DNA of 47,680 bases. Origin: an uncultured Lachnospiraceae bacterium. Its GTDB lineage: Bacteria; Bacillota; Clostridia; Lachnospirales; Lachnospiraceae. Shown here piece after piece: positions 8,935 to 15,608 of the stretch. The stretch lies in assembly GCA_947173495.1 (NCBI GenBank), contig CAMWFQ010000031.1, forward strand, positions 1 through 47,680, given 5' to 3'. Both the position numbers and the translations under genes were made by a program. The notes below the pieces were generated by a model. The model did not search any database, had not been told where the DNA came from, and was given only the letters and a program-made list of their open reading frames with translations. Each line of letters starts with the position of its first letter. The first letter of the stretch is position 1.

Positions 8935-9765
8935 TTAACCAAGTAAGGACAGTACGCCCTGATTTGCCTGATTGGACTGAGCAAGCATTGCCTGCCCCGC
9001 CTGGGCAAGGATCTGGTTGTTAGAGTATTTAACCATCTCTGTCGCCATATCCGTATCGCGGATCTGGCTCTCTGCCGCTGTGGTATTCTCCACTACATTG
9101 TCCAGATTGTTGATGGTGTGCTCAAGTCTGTTCTGGATCGCACCCAGATCGGAACGCTGTTTGCTGATGGCAGTGATCGCCGCCTTAATCGTGCTGATCG
9201 AGTTCTGAGCTCCACTCTGGGAAGTTACGCCGGAGCTCTTCAGGGTATTAACGGAAATTCCTGATGCATCCATCTTCTTAATCGATACCGAAATGGTATT
9301 GGTGCTTGCACCTTCCGCTCCCACATGCAGTGCGATTCCGCCGCTCCAGCTTCCATCCAGGAGATTTCTCTCATTGAATGTGGTAGTGGTGGCTACACGG
9401 TCAATCTCATTGATCAGGGCATCCACTTCGCTCTGGATATAGCTCTGGTCATCTGTCTGGTTGGTTCCGTTTGCTGCCTTCACAGCCAGCTCATTCATTC
9501 TCTGGAGCATGTCGTGCACTTCGTTCAGAGCGCCTTCTGCCGTCTGCACTGCGCTGATGCCGTCCTGAGCATTTAAGGAAGCCTGGGTAAGTCCTCTCAC
9601 CTGACGTCTCATTTTCTCGGAAATGGCAAGTCCTGCCGCATCGTCTGCCGCACGGTTTACCTTATAACCGGAAGAGAGCTTCTCTGTCGACTTGGCCTGT
9701 GTCTTGGTCGTCAGTCCTAACATTCTGTTAGAGTTCATCGCTGTTAAGTTGTGTTGTACTACCAT
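8935..9765 (-). CDS. hag: Flagellin
   Basis: The structural subunit of the flagellar filament, exported through the flagellar type III apparatus. At 276 residues it has both conserved coiled-coil ends: MVVQHNLTAMNSNRMLG with LSSGYKVNRAADDAAGLAIS at the N-terminus, and ESQIRDTDMATEMVKYSNNQ to LLG at the C-terminus. The central variable domain is short, as in minimal Clostridial flagellins. The start is ATG 9765 with GGAGGTAAT directly upstream. csrA lies 131 bases upstream on the same strand and a terminator follows. No sigma-28 promoter is recognisable in the csrA-hag gap, so expression probably depends on transcription from upstream of csrA. The leader carries CsrA-type sites. Confidence 0.97.
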   Translation of the reverse strand: MVVQHNLTAMNSNRMLGLTTKTQAKSTEKLSSGYKVNRAADDAAGLAISEKMRRQVRGLTQASLNAQDGISAVQTAEGALNEVHDMLQRMNELAVKAANGTNQTDDQSYIQSEVDALINEIDRVATTTTFNERNLLDGSWSGGIALHVGAEGASTNTISVSIKKMDASGISVNTLKSSGVTSQSGAQNSISTIKAAITAISKQRSDLGAIQNRLEHTINNLDNVVENTTAAESQIRDTDMATEMVKYSNNQILAQAGQAMLAQSNQANQGVLSLLG

Positions 9766-9772
9766 AATATTA

Positions 9773-9809
9773 CCTCCATGTGTTTAGTTTTTATGCAAAT
9801 CCATTTGCA
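9773..9809 (-). promoter_or_regulatory. Two CsrA-type sites in the flagellin leader
   Basis: A perfect inverted repeat at 9794-9809 gives, in the mRNA, stem UGCAA/UUGCA with hexaloop AUGGAU, the classic CsrA target (ANGGA in a hairpin loop). A second AUGGA is part of the ribosome site AUGGAGG at 9773-9779. The two GGA triplets are 25 nt apart, a spacing a CsrA dimer can bridge. By analogy with the hag leader of Bacillus subtilis, CsrA bound here would block ribosome access. Binding itself is inferred. Confidence 0.65.
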
Positions 9810-9895
9810 CAGTTCTTGTTTATAATAAACCGGATGCACCTGCTTTTTTGCCGGGCCCTGACGTTTTGCCGGCACACCCGTCTATTATCCCGGTT

Positions 9896-10159
9896 TCAAA
9901 GATTTCCCTTCGTGATGATTACGTTCTTTTTCTTCTTATACTTCTCCGGGTGCTCCTGCTCTCTGTAATATTTAGGGAGCTTCTTTTTCAGATCCGGATC
10001 CGTAATCCTTTTTTCCAGTACGCTGCTCCTGACAATATCAATCTCCTTTGGTGCATCAATCATGATTCTCATATGATTTCCGCTGCCTCCCAGAAAAACG
10101 ATCTTGATGTCATCTCCCAGAAGCAGGTATTCTTCAGCCGCTACAGACATTCTCAGCAT
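9896..10159 (-). CDS. csrA: CsrA-like RNA-binding translational regulator (divergent)
   Basis: CsrA dimers bind GGA motifs in mRNA leaders and, in flagellated Firmicutes, repress flagellin translation until FliW relieves them. The 87-residue product has the family core GDDIKIVFLGGSGNHMRI followed by DAPKEIDIVRSSVLEK, with the RNA-contacting arginine at position 44. Two oddities: the first strand reads MLRMSV, lacking the usual Arg-Lys at positions 6-7, and a basic tail of about 25 residues extends beyond the normal ~60-75. I start at ATG 10159 because AAGGAGG lies 5 bases upstream; the longer in-frame start at 10186 has none. It sits between the recombinase switch and hag, co-oriented with hag. 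fliW is not in the window. Confidence 0.85.
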   Translation of the reverse strand: MLRMSVAAEEYLLLGDDIKIVFLGGSGNHMRIMIDAPKEIDIVRSSVLEKRITDPDLKKKLPKYYREQEHPEKYKKKKNVIITKGNL

Positions 10160-10205
10160 TCTTTCCTCCTTGAATTTTTCAGACACTTTTCGGGATACTA
10201 ATTTA

Positions 10206-10232
10206 GTAACATAATGTATATTATGTTACCTC
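10206..10232 (+). repeat. Left recombination site of the invertible segment
   Basis: A 27-bp site whose first 24 bp form a dyad: arms GTAACATAAT and ATTATGTTAC around GTAT, then CTC. Read on the opposite strand, the right site at 11002-11028 matches it at 25 of 27 positions, including the asymmetric centre. The two differences fall at mirror-image arm positions (T/A here, C/G there), so each site keeps its own dyad. Arms of ~10 bp around a short centre suit a tyrosine recombinase. It lies 46 bases upstream of csrA. Confidence 0.8.
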
Positions 10233-10270
10233 ATATGACCAGAGCTGATTCCCGTGTACAGATTCTTTTT

Positions 10271-10278
10271 TTATCGGC
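10271..10278 (-). promoter_or_regulatory. Isolated sigma-28 -10 element facing csrA
   Basis: On the minus strand the sequence reads GCCGATAA, an exact sigma-28 -10 box, at the left inner end of the invertible segment. The matching -35 (TAAA about 15 bases upstream) is absent: that position is T-rich. It may give weak basal transcription of csrA-hag in the present orientation, or be a decayed promoter. Confidence 0.35.
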
Positions 10279-10319
10279 ATGAAGCTGTGGAGAAAAAGCC
10301 GCCCGACAGACGTTCCTTT

Positions 10320-10913
10320 TTAAAGATTAATATCACGGAAAATATTGTCTCTGTCGTCCTGCTCTATTCCCAGATAGCGAACGGTGATCTGAAAAGATGA
10401 ATGGTTAAAAATGTTCATGAGCAACGCCGGCTCGGCTCCCTGCTGCCAGGCATGGTATCCAAAGGTCTTCCGCAACGAGTGACAACTGATTACGCCATCT
10501 AAATGGCAGGCGGCCGCCGCTTTTTTGATGATTCGAAATGCCTGTACCCGGGAGATGGGATGCTCCTTTTGTCGGCTGTTCTCGAAAAGAAAATCTTCCG
10601 CCTTCATTGTCCGTCCCTGTTCTTCCAGATACCGTTTATATTCCATAAGTGCATTCTTTACATTCTGATTGATCAGGATCAGGGAACTCTTATCTGTTTT
10701 CTGCTCTGTAACCGACAGGTGTTCTCTGTATCTCTGCCGCTCAAAATCATAGACATCGCCCCATTGCAGCTCCAGAATATCCGAGATCCTGAGCGCCGTA
10801 TTGAGCCCCACTACCACCAGCAGATAGTTTCGTCTGTTTGGATACTCCACCTGATAATATGCCTTGAGTTGGTTTAAGTCTTCTTCCTTTCGTACTGGCT
10901 GTGCCGTATTCAT
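10320..10913 (-). CDS. Small tyrosine recombinase (FimB/RecV type DNA invertase)
   Basis: A site-specific recombinase that cuts and rejoins DNA through a tyrosine-DNA link. The 197 residues are essentially only the catalytic domain, the size of FimB/FimE and other invertases rather than of integrases with an N-terminal arm-binding domain. The full catalytic set is visible: R42 (TALRISDIL), K72, H145 and R148 (CHSLRKTFG), H171 (NHSSF) and Y180 (VRYLGI). The start is ATG 10913 with AGGAGGTAAAGT upstream. It lies wholly between two inverted recombination-like sites and beside csrA-flagellin, so the likely job is inversion of its own segment and the promoter within it. Confidence 0.9.
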   Translation of the reverse strand: MNTAQPVRKEEDLNQLKAYYQVEYPNRRNYLLVVVGLNTALRISDILELQWGDVYDFERQRYREHLSVTEQKTDKSSLILINQNVKNALMEYKRYLEEQGRTMKAEDFLFENSRQKEHPISRVQAFRIIKKAAAACHLDGVISCHSLRKTFGYHAWQQGAEPALLMNIFNHSSFQITVRYLGIEQDDRDNIFRDINL

Positions 10914-10956
10914 ACTTTACCTCCTGAAAAAATTTTAATTATTTTGGTTTCAGCCC

Positions 10957-10983
10957 TAAAGTTTTATCTTTGGCTGCCGATAT
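10957..10983 (+). promoter_or_regulatory. Near-perfect sigma-28 (flagellar) promoter
   Basis: TAAAGTTT at 10957-10964, an 11-base spacer, then GCCGATAT at 10976-10983. This matches the enterobacterial FliA consensus (TAAAGTTT-N11-GCCGATAA) at 15 of 16 bases and also fits Bacillus SigD promoters. It points right, away from csrA and flagellin, and runs within ~20 bases into a hairpin that looks like a terminator. No flagellar gene lies in the direction it faces; the gene there (MFS) is on the opposite strand. Confidence 0.85.
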
Positions 10984-10995
10984 ATAAAGCGTAAT

Positions 10996-11037
10996 AAAAA
11001 AGAGGTAACACAATATACATTGTGTTACCTCTTTTTT
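10996..11037 (+). terminator. Right recombination site doubling as a terminator-like hairpin
   Basis: The right site (11002-11028) sits in a 19-bp perfect stem, 10996-11014 with 11019-11037, loop ATAC, ending in CCTCTTTTTT. Transcription from the sigma-28 promoter would enter it about 15 bases after initiation and could stop here. The left site has the same dyad core but no T tract. Confidence 0.65.
11002..11028 (-). repeat. Right recombination site of the invertible segment
   Basis: A 27-bp site in inverted orientation to the one at 10206-10232 with 25 of 27 identities. Arms here are GTAACACAAT and ATTGTGTTAC. Inverted orientation predicts inversion rather than deletion of the intervening DNA. 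Confidence 0.8.
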
Positions 11038-11044
11038 ATGCGCA

Positions 11045-11209
11045 GGCCCGTACAGATGAAGTTGTTGCTGACTCAACGTACGGGCCGCGCAGCGAGCAGG
11101 GGAAGAAGACTCTTCCCTGCTCGATTTATGCAGGCCCCCACAGATGAAGTTGTTGCTGACTCAACATGTGGGCCGCGCGGCGAGTAGAGGGAAAAGCCTC
11201 CTCTACTCA
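11045..11209 (-). repeat. Two units of an 88-bp structured repeat downstream of the MFS gene
   Basis: Two hairpins (11045-11086 and 11133-11174) lie exactly 88 bp apart, separated by a second hairpin type (GCGAGCAGGG...CCCTGCTCG at about 11091-11123); another copy of the latter at 11181-11208 overlaps the MFS stop codon. Outer stems differ between units (GGCCCGTAC with GTACGGGCC; GGCCCACAT with ATGTGGGCC, near pairing) while loops are conserved (ACAGATGAAGTTGTTGCTGA). It is the same family as the tandem array at 20190-20498, read on the other strand. Confidence 0.75.
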
Positions 11210-12528
11210 TCCTGTCCTTTTTCTTCCAGCGCCCATATATCCTTACTTCTCCGGAAATAAAGACACACGCCAATTCCCGCAAATGCGATCACAAAGAACA
11301 GAAATGCAGCGCCTGAGCCTTTTCCAACTCCGAACATCTTTTTCAGAATACTTCCCTCTCTCTGCAACGCCATAACCGGTTCAAATACCTGATCTACCAG
11401 AAAGCCTCCCAAAAAATATCCGATGGGTATGGTGAAAAACTGCAGAGAATTTCTCACGGAATATACCCGCCCCTGCATCTCTTCCGGCACATGCAGCCGC
11501 ATAATGGCATCCAGGTTCGTGCTCATAAGAGGAATCGCTATCCACCCCAGAAATCCTCCGATGCACCAGACAAAAGGCTCTCTTCCGAAAGCCAGCAGAA
11601 AGTTTTCCGTACTCATGGAAAACAGCAGGCAATTACAGATCACCCTTACTCTGCTCTTTGGTTTCTTCACAAAGGACGCCAGAACACTTCCTGCAAAGGT
11701 GGATAAACCCACTACTGCATTTACCAGCCCCAGAACTTTTTCGCTTCCTCCGTTTCTTGAAAGCATCATCGCCGGGAAAGCCGCGTCATAGACAGATGCC
11801 ACCAGATTGATGGCTGCCAGAAACATGATCAGAGAAAAAATCCCCCTCTCCTCTCTCAGATAAACAAGTCCTTTCTTCGCCGCCGTTAAAAGCTTTTCCT
11901 GCTCAGATCCACTCTCTTTTTCCTCTGGAATCCGGATACCGAAGGCCAGCGTCAAAAATGCCGCTCCAAAGGTAAACAGGTCAAAGGCCACAATGGCATC
12001 CATTCCGGCAAGCCCCAAAATCGCCGTGGCAATAACCGGCGTCATAATTGAATTTAAGGAACTTGCAAAATAACGCAGTCCTCCCACACGCTGATAGTGT
12101 TTCTTAGGCAGGACTCTTGTGGTCGCCACCTCGGAGGCTGGCTGCTGCACAGTGTTCATGATGCCGTTTACGCCGTTGATTACATACAGATGCCAGATCT
12201 GCAAAGCGTCCTTTTTCAGCAGAATCAGCATCACTACCGTGGTCAGCGCTGCCAGCGTATCGCATACCAGCATGGTGACCTTCTTATTCCACTTATCGCT
12301 CAATGCGCCCGCAAAAATACTGAGCAGCACATAGGGCGCGTAGGAGCTTACCATAAGCAGCGCCGTCATAAGCGCAGATCCCTTTTGGGTATAAGACCAG
12401 ATCACCAGCGCATAGCTTGTCATGGCGCTCCCCAGTCCCGAAAAGGATTGGGTACTCCACAACAGCAGATAAGTTTTCATCTCTCCCAATGTACGGAAAA
12501 GATCTTTCGATTCCATATGATTTTTCAT
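11203..12528 (-). CDS. MFS efflux transporter, DHA3/macrolide-efflux type
   Basis: A 441-residue protein with about 12 hydrophobic segments, typical of major facilitator drug:proton antiporters. The N-terminal pattern (LWSTQSFSGLGSAMTSYALV, then FAGALSDKWNKK as the loop 2-3 motif) resembles the Mef/DHA3 family of macrolide and other drug exporters. EEMQGRVYSVRNSLQF is the conserved motif before helix 10. Substrate is not predictable. The start is ATG 12528 with AAAAGGAG upstream. The ~200-base leader holds a possible leader peptide and inverted repeat, and 88-bp repeat hairpins lie at its 3' end. No operon partner. Confidence 0.85.
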   Translation of the reverse strand: MKNHMESKDLFRTLGEMKTYLLLWSTQSFSGLGSAMTSYALVIWSYTQKGSALMTALLMVSSYAPYVLLSIFAGALSDKWNKKVTMLVCDTLAALTTVVMLILLKKDALQIWHLYVINGVNGIMNTVQQPASEVATTRVLPKKHYQRVGGLRYFASSLNSIMTPVIATAILGLAGMDAIVAFDLFTFGAAFLTLAFGIRIPEEKESGSEQEKLLTAAKKGLVYLREERGIFSLIMFLAAINLVASVYDAAFPAMMLSRNGGSEKVLGLVNAVVGLSTFAGSVLASFVKKPKSRVRVICNCLLFSMSTENFLLAFGREPFVWCIGGFLGWIAIPLMSTNLDAIMRLHVPEEMQGRVYSVRNSLQFFTIPIGYFLGGFLVDQVFEPVMALQREGSILKKMFGVGKGSGAAFLFFVIAFAGIGVCLYFRRSKDIWALEEKGQDE

Positions 12529-12625
12529 AGACTTTGCTCCTTTTGATCAAAATTTGTACAAATGCAATATGTTTGTCATTTGCTGTATATTTGAACTTCG
12601 CAAAGCCTCCGAGCAGTCTCACTCC

Positions 12626-12692
12626 GCTCCATGCAGTTACTGCCCGATCAGACCTTGCATGGAGCTGAAGCAATACATAAAATTGATCTCAT
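12626..12692 (-). promoter_or_regulatory. Possible leader peptide and attenuator of the MFS gene
   Basis: A 14-codon frame at 12648-12692 (MRSILCIASAPCKV, stop TGA) begins at ATG 12692 with GAGGAG 12 bases upstream. A perfect 10-bp inverted repeat (GCTCCATGCA at 12626-12635, TGCATGGAGC at 12656-12665) has one arm inside this frame and one beyond its stop. A ribosome stalled on the peptide would disrupt the hairpin, the logic of drug-induced erm and mef leaders. No T-rich terminator is evident, so the mechanism is open. Confidence 0.4.
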
Positions 12693-12756
12693 CTTTCTTT
12701 ATCACTCCTCTTATATTATTTTCTGAAATTTACTATATTCCCTCACGGATGATTCC

Positions 12757-13077
12757 TCACTCAAAATCATCCCACCGGCATTTTTGCATATCCACATGGA
12801 CATCATCCTTAAATTCCACATGCTCCGCAAGCAGCAGCGCCTTCTGCTCCAAAAAGCCCGGCGCCAGTCTTCCAGCGTGGTTCACCACCCGGTGGCACGG
12901 ATATTGTCCGTAATATTCAGAAATGCTTAAAACCCTTCCCACCAGCCTTGCATTCTTCTCCCGGCCAATCAGCCTGGCGATCTGCCCATAGGAAACGACC
13001 TTTCCCTCGGGAATTTCTTCTACCACCGAAAGGATTTCATAGATCAGTTCATCTGTGAGGATTTTCCCTGCCCCCAT
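12757..13077 (-). CDS. MGMT-family O6-alkylguanine DNA repair protein, short form
   Basis: A 106-residue protein corresponding to the DNA-binding and active-site domain of methylated-DNA-cysteine methyltransferase. VVSYGQIARLIG is the winged-helix recognition part and YPCHRVV the active site, with the acceptor Cys retained (alkyltransferase-like proteins lack it). GRLAPGFLEQKALLLAE completes the fold. The N-terminal ribonuclease-H-like domain of Ogt/Ada is absent, as is usual in this short Clostridial class. I start at ATG 13077 after GGAGGAAGAG; a longer in-frame start lacks a ribosome site. It is divergent from the nuclease gene to its right. Confidence 0.85.
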   Translation of the reverse strand: MGAGKILTDELIYEILSVVEEIPEGKVVSYGQIARLIGREKNARLVGRVLSISEYYGQYPCHRVVNHAGRLAPGFLEQKALLLAEHVEFKDDVHVDMQKCRWDDFE

Positions 13078-13357
13078 TCCTCTTCCTCCCCTCCTCCAAC
13101 ATACTACGAAATCCTCCAAAAAGCAATTGTAGAAAAAACCAAGCCGCCGCTTATCAGCAAAAATTTCTTTACAAATATACGAAATGCAGTTATACTGTAA
13201 TAAGTACATAAACGATTTATTTTCTTATGGGATACTTCCCATTCTTATTACTGCCGGTAGCTCATCCGGGTGGTGGCAGGGATCATTCCGAAAGTCGGAT
13301 TTATTTCCAGAAACGATTGATTGTAACACAAAAAAACATTATAATGGAGGTATGCCT

Positions 13358-14302
13358 ATGGCAAAAAACAAAACAGGGCAGTGGTTTAAACGCGGCGTAT
13401 GGTGGAAAAGGATCCGGCTGAACCGGAAGCACAAGGACCGCCTGTTCCGCTATCTGTTCCGGGACAAAAAGTATCTCCTGGAGCTGTACAATGCCCTGCA
13501 TGACAGCAGCTACACGGATCCCGAAGAGCTGGAGGTGGTCACCATGGAGGACGTGATCTTCATGAAGATGAAGAATGATCTGTCCTTCATCATTGACAGC
13601 CGCTTAAGCCTTTACGAGCATCAGAGTACCTGGAATCCCAATATGCCCATCCGGGGACTGTTCTACTTCTCCCAGCAGTATAAGGGCCTGCTTGGGGCGG
13701 AGGATGCCAATGTCTATGGAAAGGGGCAGGTAAAGATCCCCACTCCGGAATATGTTATATTTTACAACGGGAGCGGCATGGCGCAGGATGAGGAGACGCT
13801 ATATTTGTCTGATTCCTTTTGCGGGGGACGGGGGAGCGGCTGTCTGGAATGCACCTGCAGGGTATTGAACATCAGACGCGGGCATAACAGAGCGCTCATG
13901 GAGAAATGTCGAAGACTGTGGGAATACTCTGAATTCGTATCGGAAATCGAGGCAAACATGCAGGCAGGGCTGGTCCGGGAAGAGGCCATACAGTCAGCCA
14001 TAGATCACTGTATAGAGCAGGATATCCTTACCGATATCCTCAAAAAAGAGAAAAGCGAGGTGCTTCATATGATTTTTCTGACAGAATATGATGAGAAAAA
14101 GCATTTACGGCATACATTTGATGAGGGGCGCGAAGAAGGAATCCAGTTAGGAAAATCAGAAGGAATCCTGCTGGGCCGAAAAGAAGGCCGGGAAGAAAAG
14201 CTGTCCGAAATGATTCACAAAAAAGCCGCCAGAGGAAAAAGTCCTGAGCAGATCGCCGAAGAGCTGGAGGAGGATGTGGAAACCGTCCGCCGACTGTTTT
14301 GA
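13358..14302 (+). CDS. Rpn-family recombination-promoting nuclease / PD-(D/E)XK transposase-like
   Basis: A 314-residue member of the Rpn family (PDDEXK nucleases once annotated as transposases), which cut DNA and promote recA-independent recombination. Family features: KHKDRLFRYLFRDKKYLLELYNAL at the start, a catalytic-type core NDLSFIID with LYEHQST, YVIFYNG, then LECTCRVLNIRRGHN. A charged Gly/Glu/Lys tail follows (DEGREEGIQLGKSEG), ending in a small helix-turn-helix-like segment. ATG 13358 is chosen: GGAGG at 13346-13350 is 7 bases upstream, whereas ATG 13352 is too close. A relic of a related gene lies at 30343. Confidence 0.85.
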   Translation: MAKNKTGQWFKRGVWWKRIRLNRKHKDRLFRYLFRDKKYLLELYNALHDSSYTDPEELEVVTMEDVIFMKMKNDLSFIIDSRLSLYEHQSTWNPNMPIRGLFYFSQQYKGLLGAEDANVYGKGQVKIPTPEYVIFYNGSGMAQDEETLYLSDSFCGGRGSGCLECTCRVLNIRRGHNRALMEKCRRLWEYSEFVSEIEANMQAGLVREEAIQSAIDHCIEQDILTDILKKEKSEVLHMIFLTEYDEKKHLRHTFDEGREEGIQLGKSEGILLGRKEGREEKLSEMIHKKAARGKSPEQIAEELEEDVETVRRLF

Positions 14303-14361
14303 CGGGCATTCCTACATATGATATATACCTGTACAGACCAGAAAAGGAGTACAATTAAAAT

Positions 14362-15507
14362 ATGAAAGCAGTAATCGCAATTGATTCATTCAAGGGAAGC
14401 CTCTCCTCCATGGATGCGGGCAATGCAGTTTCAGAAGGGATACGCCGTGTGTATCCTGATGCGGATATTTGGGTAAGACCACTGGCGGATGGCGGGGAAG
14501 GAACCGTTGACGCCCTTGTACACGGAATGAACGGAGTCAAAAAAAGTGTCATAGTTACAGGTCCCTTGGGGAAACCGGTAAACTGTGAATACGGCATACT
14601 AGAGGAGCGTAAAACCGCTGTCATTGAAATGTCCGGCGCAGCCGGGATTACGCTGGTGCCTGATGAGCACCGTAATCCTCTTTATACCACCAGCTACGGT
14701 GTAGGAGAAGTGATCAGAGATGCCATTCAAAGAGGATGCAGACGCTTTGTTGTGGGAATCGGCGGAAGCGCCACCAATGATGGCGGTATCGGCATGCTGC
14801 AGGCTCTGGGTTTTGATTTTCTGGACAAAAATGGAAATCAGGTTCCCTTTGGGGCATTGGGCGTTGAACAGCTCTGCTCCATAAGCGGCGAGCATGTCAT
14901 TCCGGAGTTATCCCTGTGTGAATTCCGGATTGCCTGTGACGTAATCAACCCTCTGTGCGGAGATACCGGCTGCAGCGCCGTCTATGGCCCGCAGAAGGGC
15001 GCTGATCCGAAGATGATCATGCAGATGGACCAGTGGCTTTCGCATTATGCCTCGCTTGCCGGAAAAGACTTTCCAAAGGCGGATCCTTCCTGTCCCGGTG
15101 CCGGTGCTGCCGGAGGACTTGGTTTTGCATTTCTGACCTTCACCAATGCCATCCTGGAATCCGGGATTCATATCGTTCTGGAGGAAACCGGGCTTGAGAA
15201 CTATATCAGAGAAACAGATGTGGTCATCACAGGCGAGGGCCGGCTGGATGGCCAGAGCGCAATGGGGAAAGCTCCCGTGGGTGTTGCCGGTCTTGCCAAA
15301 AGATATCACAAACCGGTACTTGCCTTTGCCGGAAGCGTTACCAGAGAAGCGGCGGCGTGCAATCAAAGCGGGATCGATGCCTTTTTCCCGATCCTGCGCC
15401 GTATTACCACTCTGGAAGAAGCCATGGAGAGCCGGAATGCAAAGGAGAATCTGGCAGATACCGCAGAGCAGGTTTTTCGTTTGTGGGCTGTCAAAAATCA
15501 AATCTGA
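14362..15507 (+). CDS. glxK: Glycerate kinase (GlxK/GarK family)
   Basis: Phosphorylates D-glycerate with ATP, feeding it into lower glycolysis. The 381-residue length is normal for family 1 (PF02595). Visible motifs are IAIDSFKGSLSS at the N-terminus, PLADGGEGTVD, GIGGSATNDGGIGML, AGAAGGLGFA and GEGRLDGQSAMGK. It starts at ATG 14362 after AAAGGAG. No glyoxylate or glucarate genes are near, so the glycerate source is not evident. The symbol is assigned by family only; 2- or 3-phosphoglycerate product cannot be decided from sequence. Confidence 0.93.
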   Translation: MKAVIAIDSFKGSLSSMDAGNAVSEGIRRVYPDADIWVRPLADGGEGTVDALVHGMNGVKKSVIVTGPLGKPVNCEYGILEERKTAVIEMSGAAGITLVPDEHRNPLYTTSYGVGEVIRDAIQRGCRRFVVGIGGSATNDGGIGMLQALGFDFLDKNGNQVPFGALGVEQLCSISGEHVIPELSLCEFRIACDVINPLCGDTGCSAVYGPQKGADPKMIMQMDQWLSHYASLAGKDFPKADPSCPGAGAAGGLGFAFLTFTNAILESGIHIVLEETGLENYIRETDVVITGEGRLDGQSAMGKAPVGVAGLAKRYHKPVLAFAGSVTREAAACNQSGIDAFFPILRRITTLEEAMESRNAKENLADTAEQVFRLWAVKNQI

Positions 15508-15608
15508 CGTCATCTTTTCTATTTTCCAAAGAACTGAAAGGAATCACTCCTCACATTTTTCGACAAATTTCATAGAATAATTTAAAACTATTCATATGGA
15601 GTCTGTTT

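Larger units (their letters stand above)
10233..11001. other. Invertible DNA segment (flagellin phase switch)
   Basis: 769 bp bounded by inverted 27-bp sites. It holds a 197-residue tyrosine recombinase gene (minus strand) and a sigma-28 promoter at its right end that points right, out of the segment. Inversion between the sites would put that promoter at about 10251-10277 facing left, roughly 90 bases upstream of csrA-hag. As sequenced, the strong promoter faces away, so the state is inferred OFF or low. The layout is seen directly; inversion itself is inferred. Confidence 0.75.

Noticed and set aside
9780-9895. A sigma-28 promoter immediately upstream of flagellin
   Set aside because: The best candidate (CGGGATAA on the minus strand near 9890) matches only 5 of 8 -10 bases and has no TAAA at the right distance.
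10206-10229. Left dyad as an ordinary terminator of the recombinase gene
   Set aside because: It has no T tract on either strand, and its matching inverted partner at 11002-11028, including the asymmetric centre, fits a recombination site better.
13317-13345. TTGATT-N17-TATAAT as a promoter for the Rpn gene
   Set aside because: A start 7 bases downstream would lie after most of the ribosome site GGAGG (13346-13350), so it cannot give the expected mRNA.
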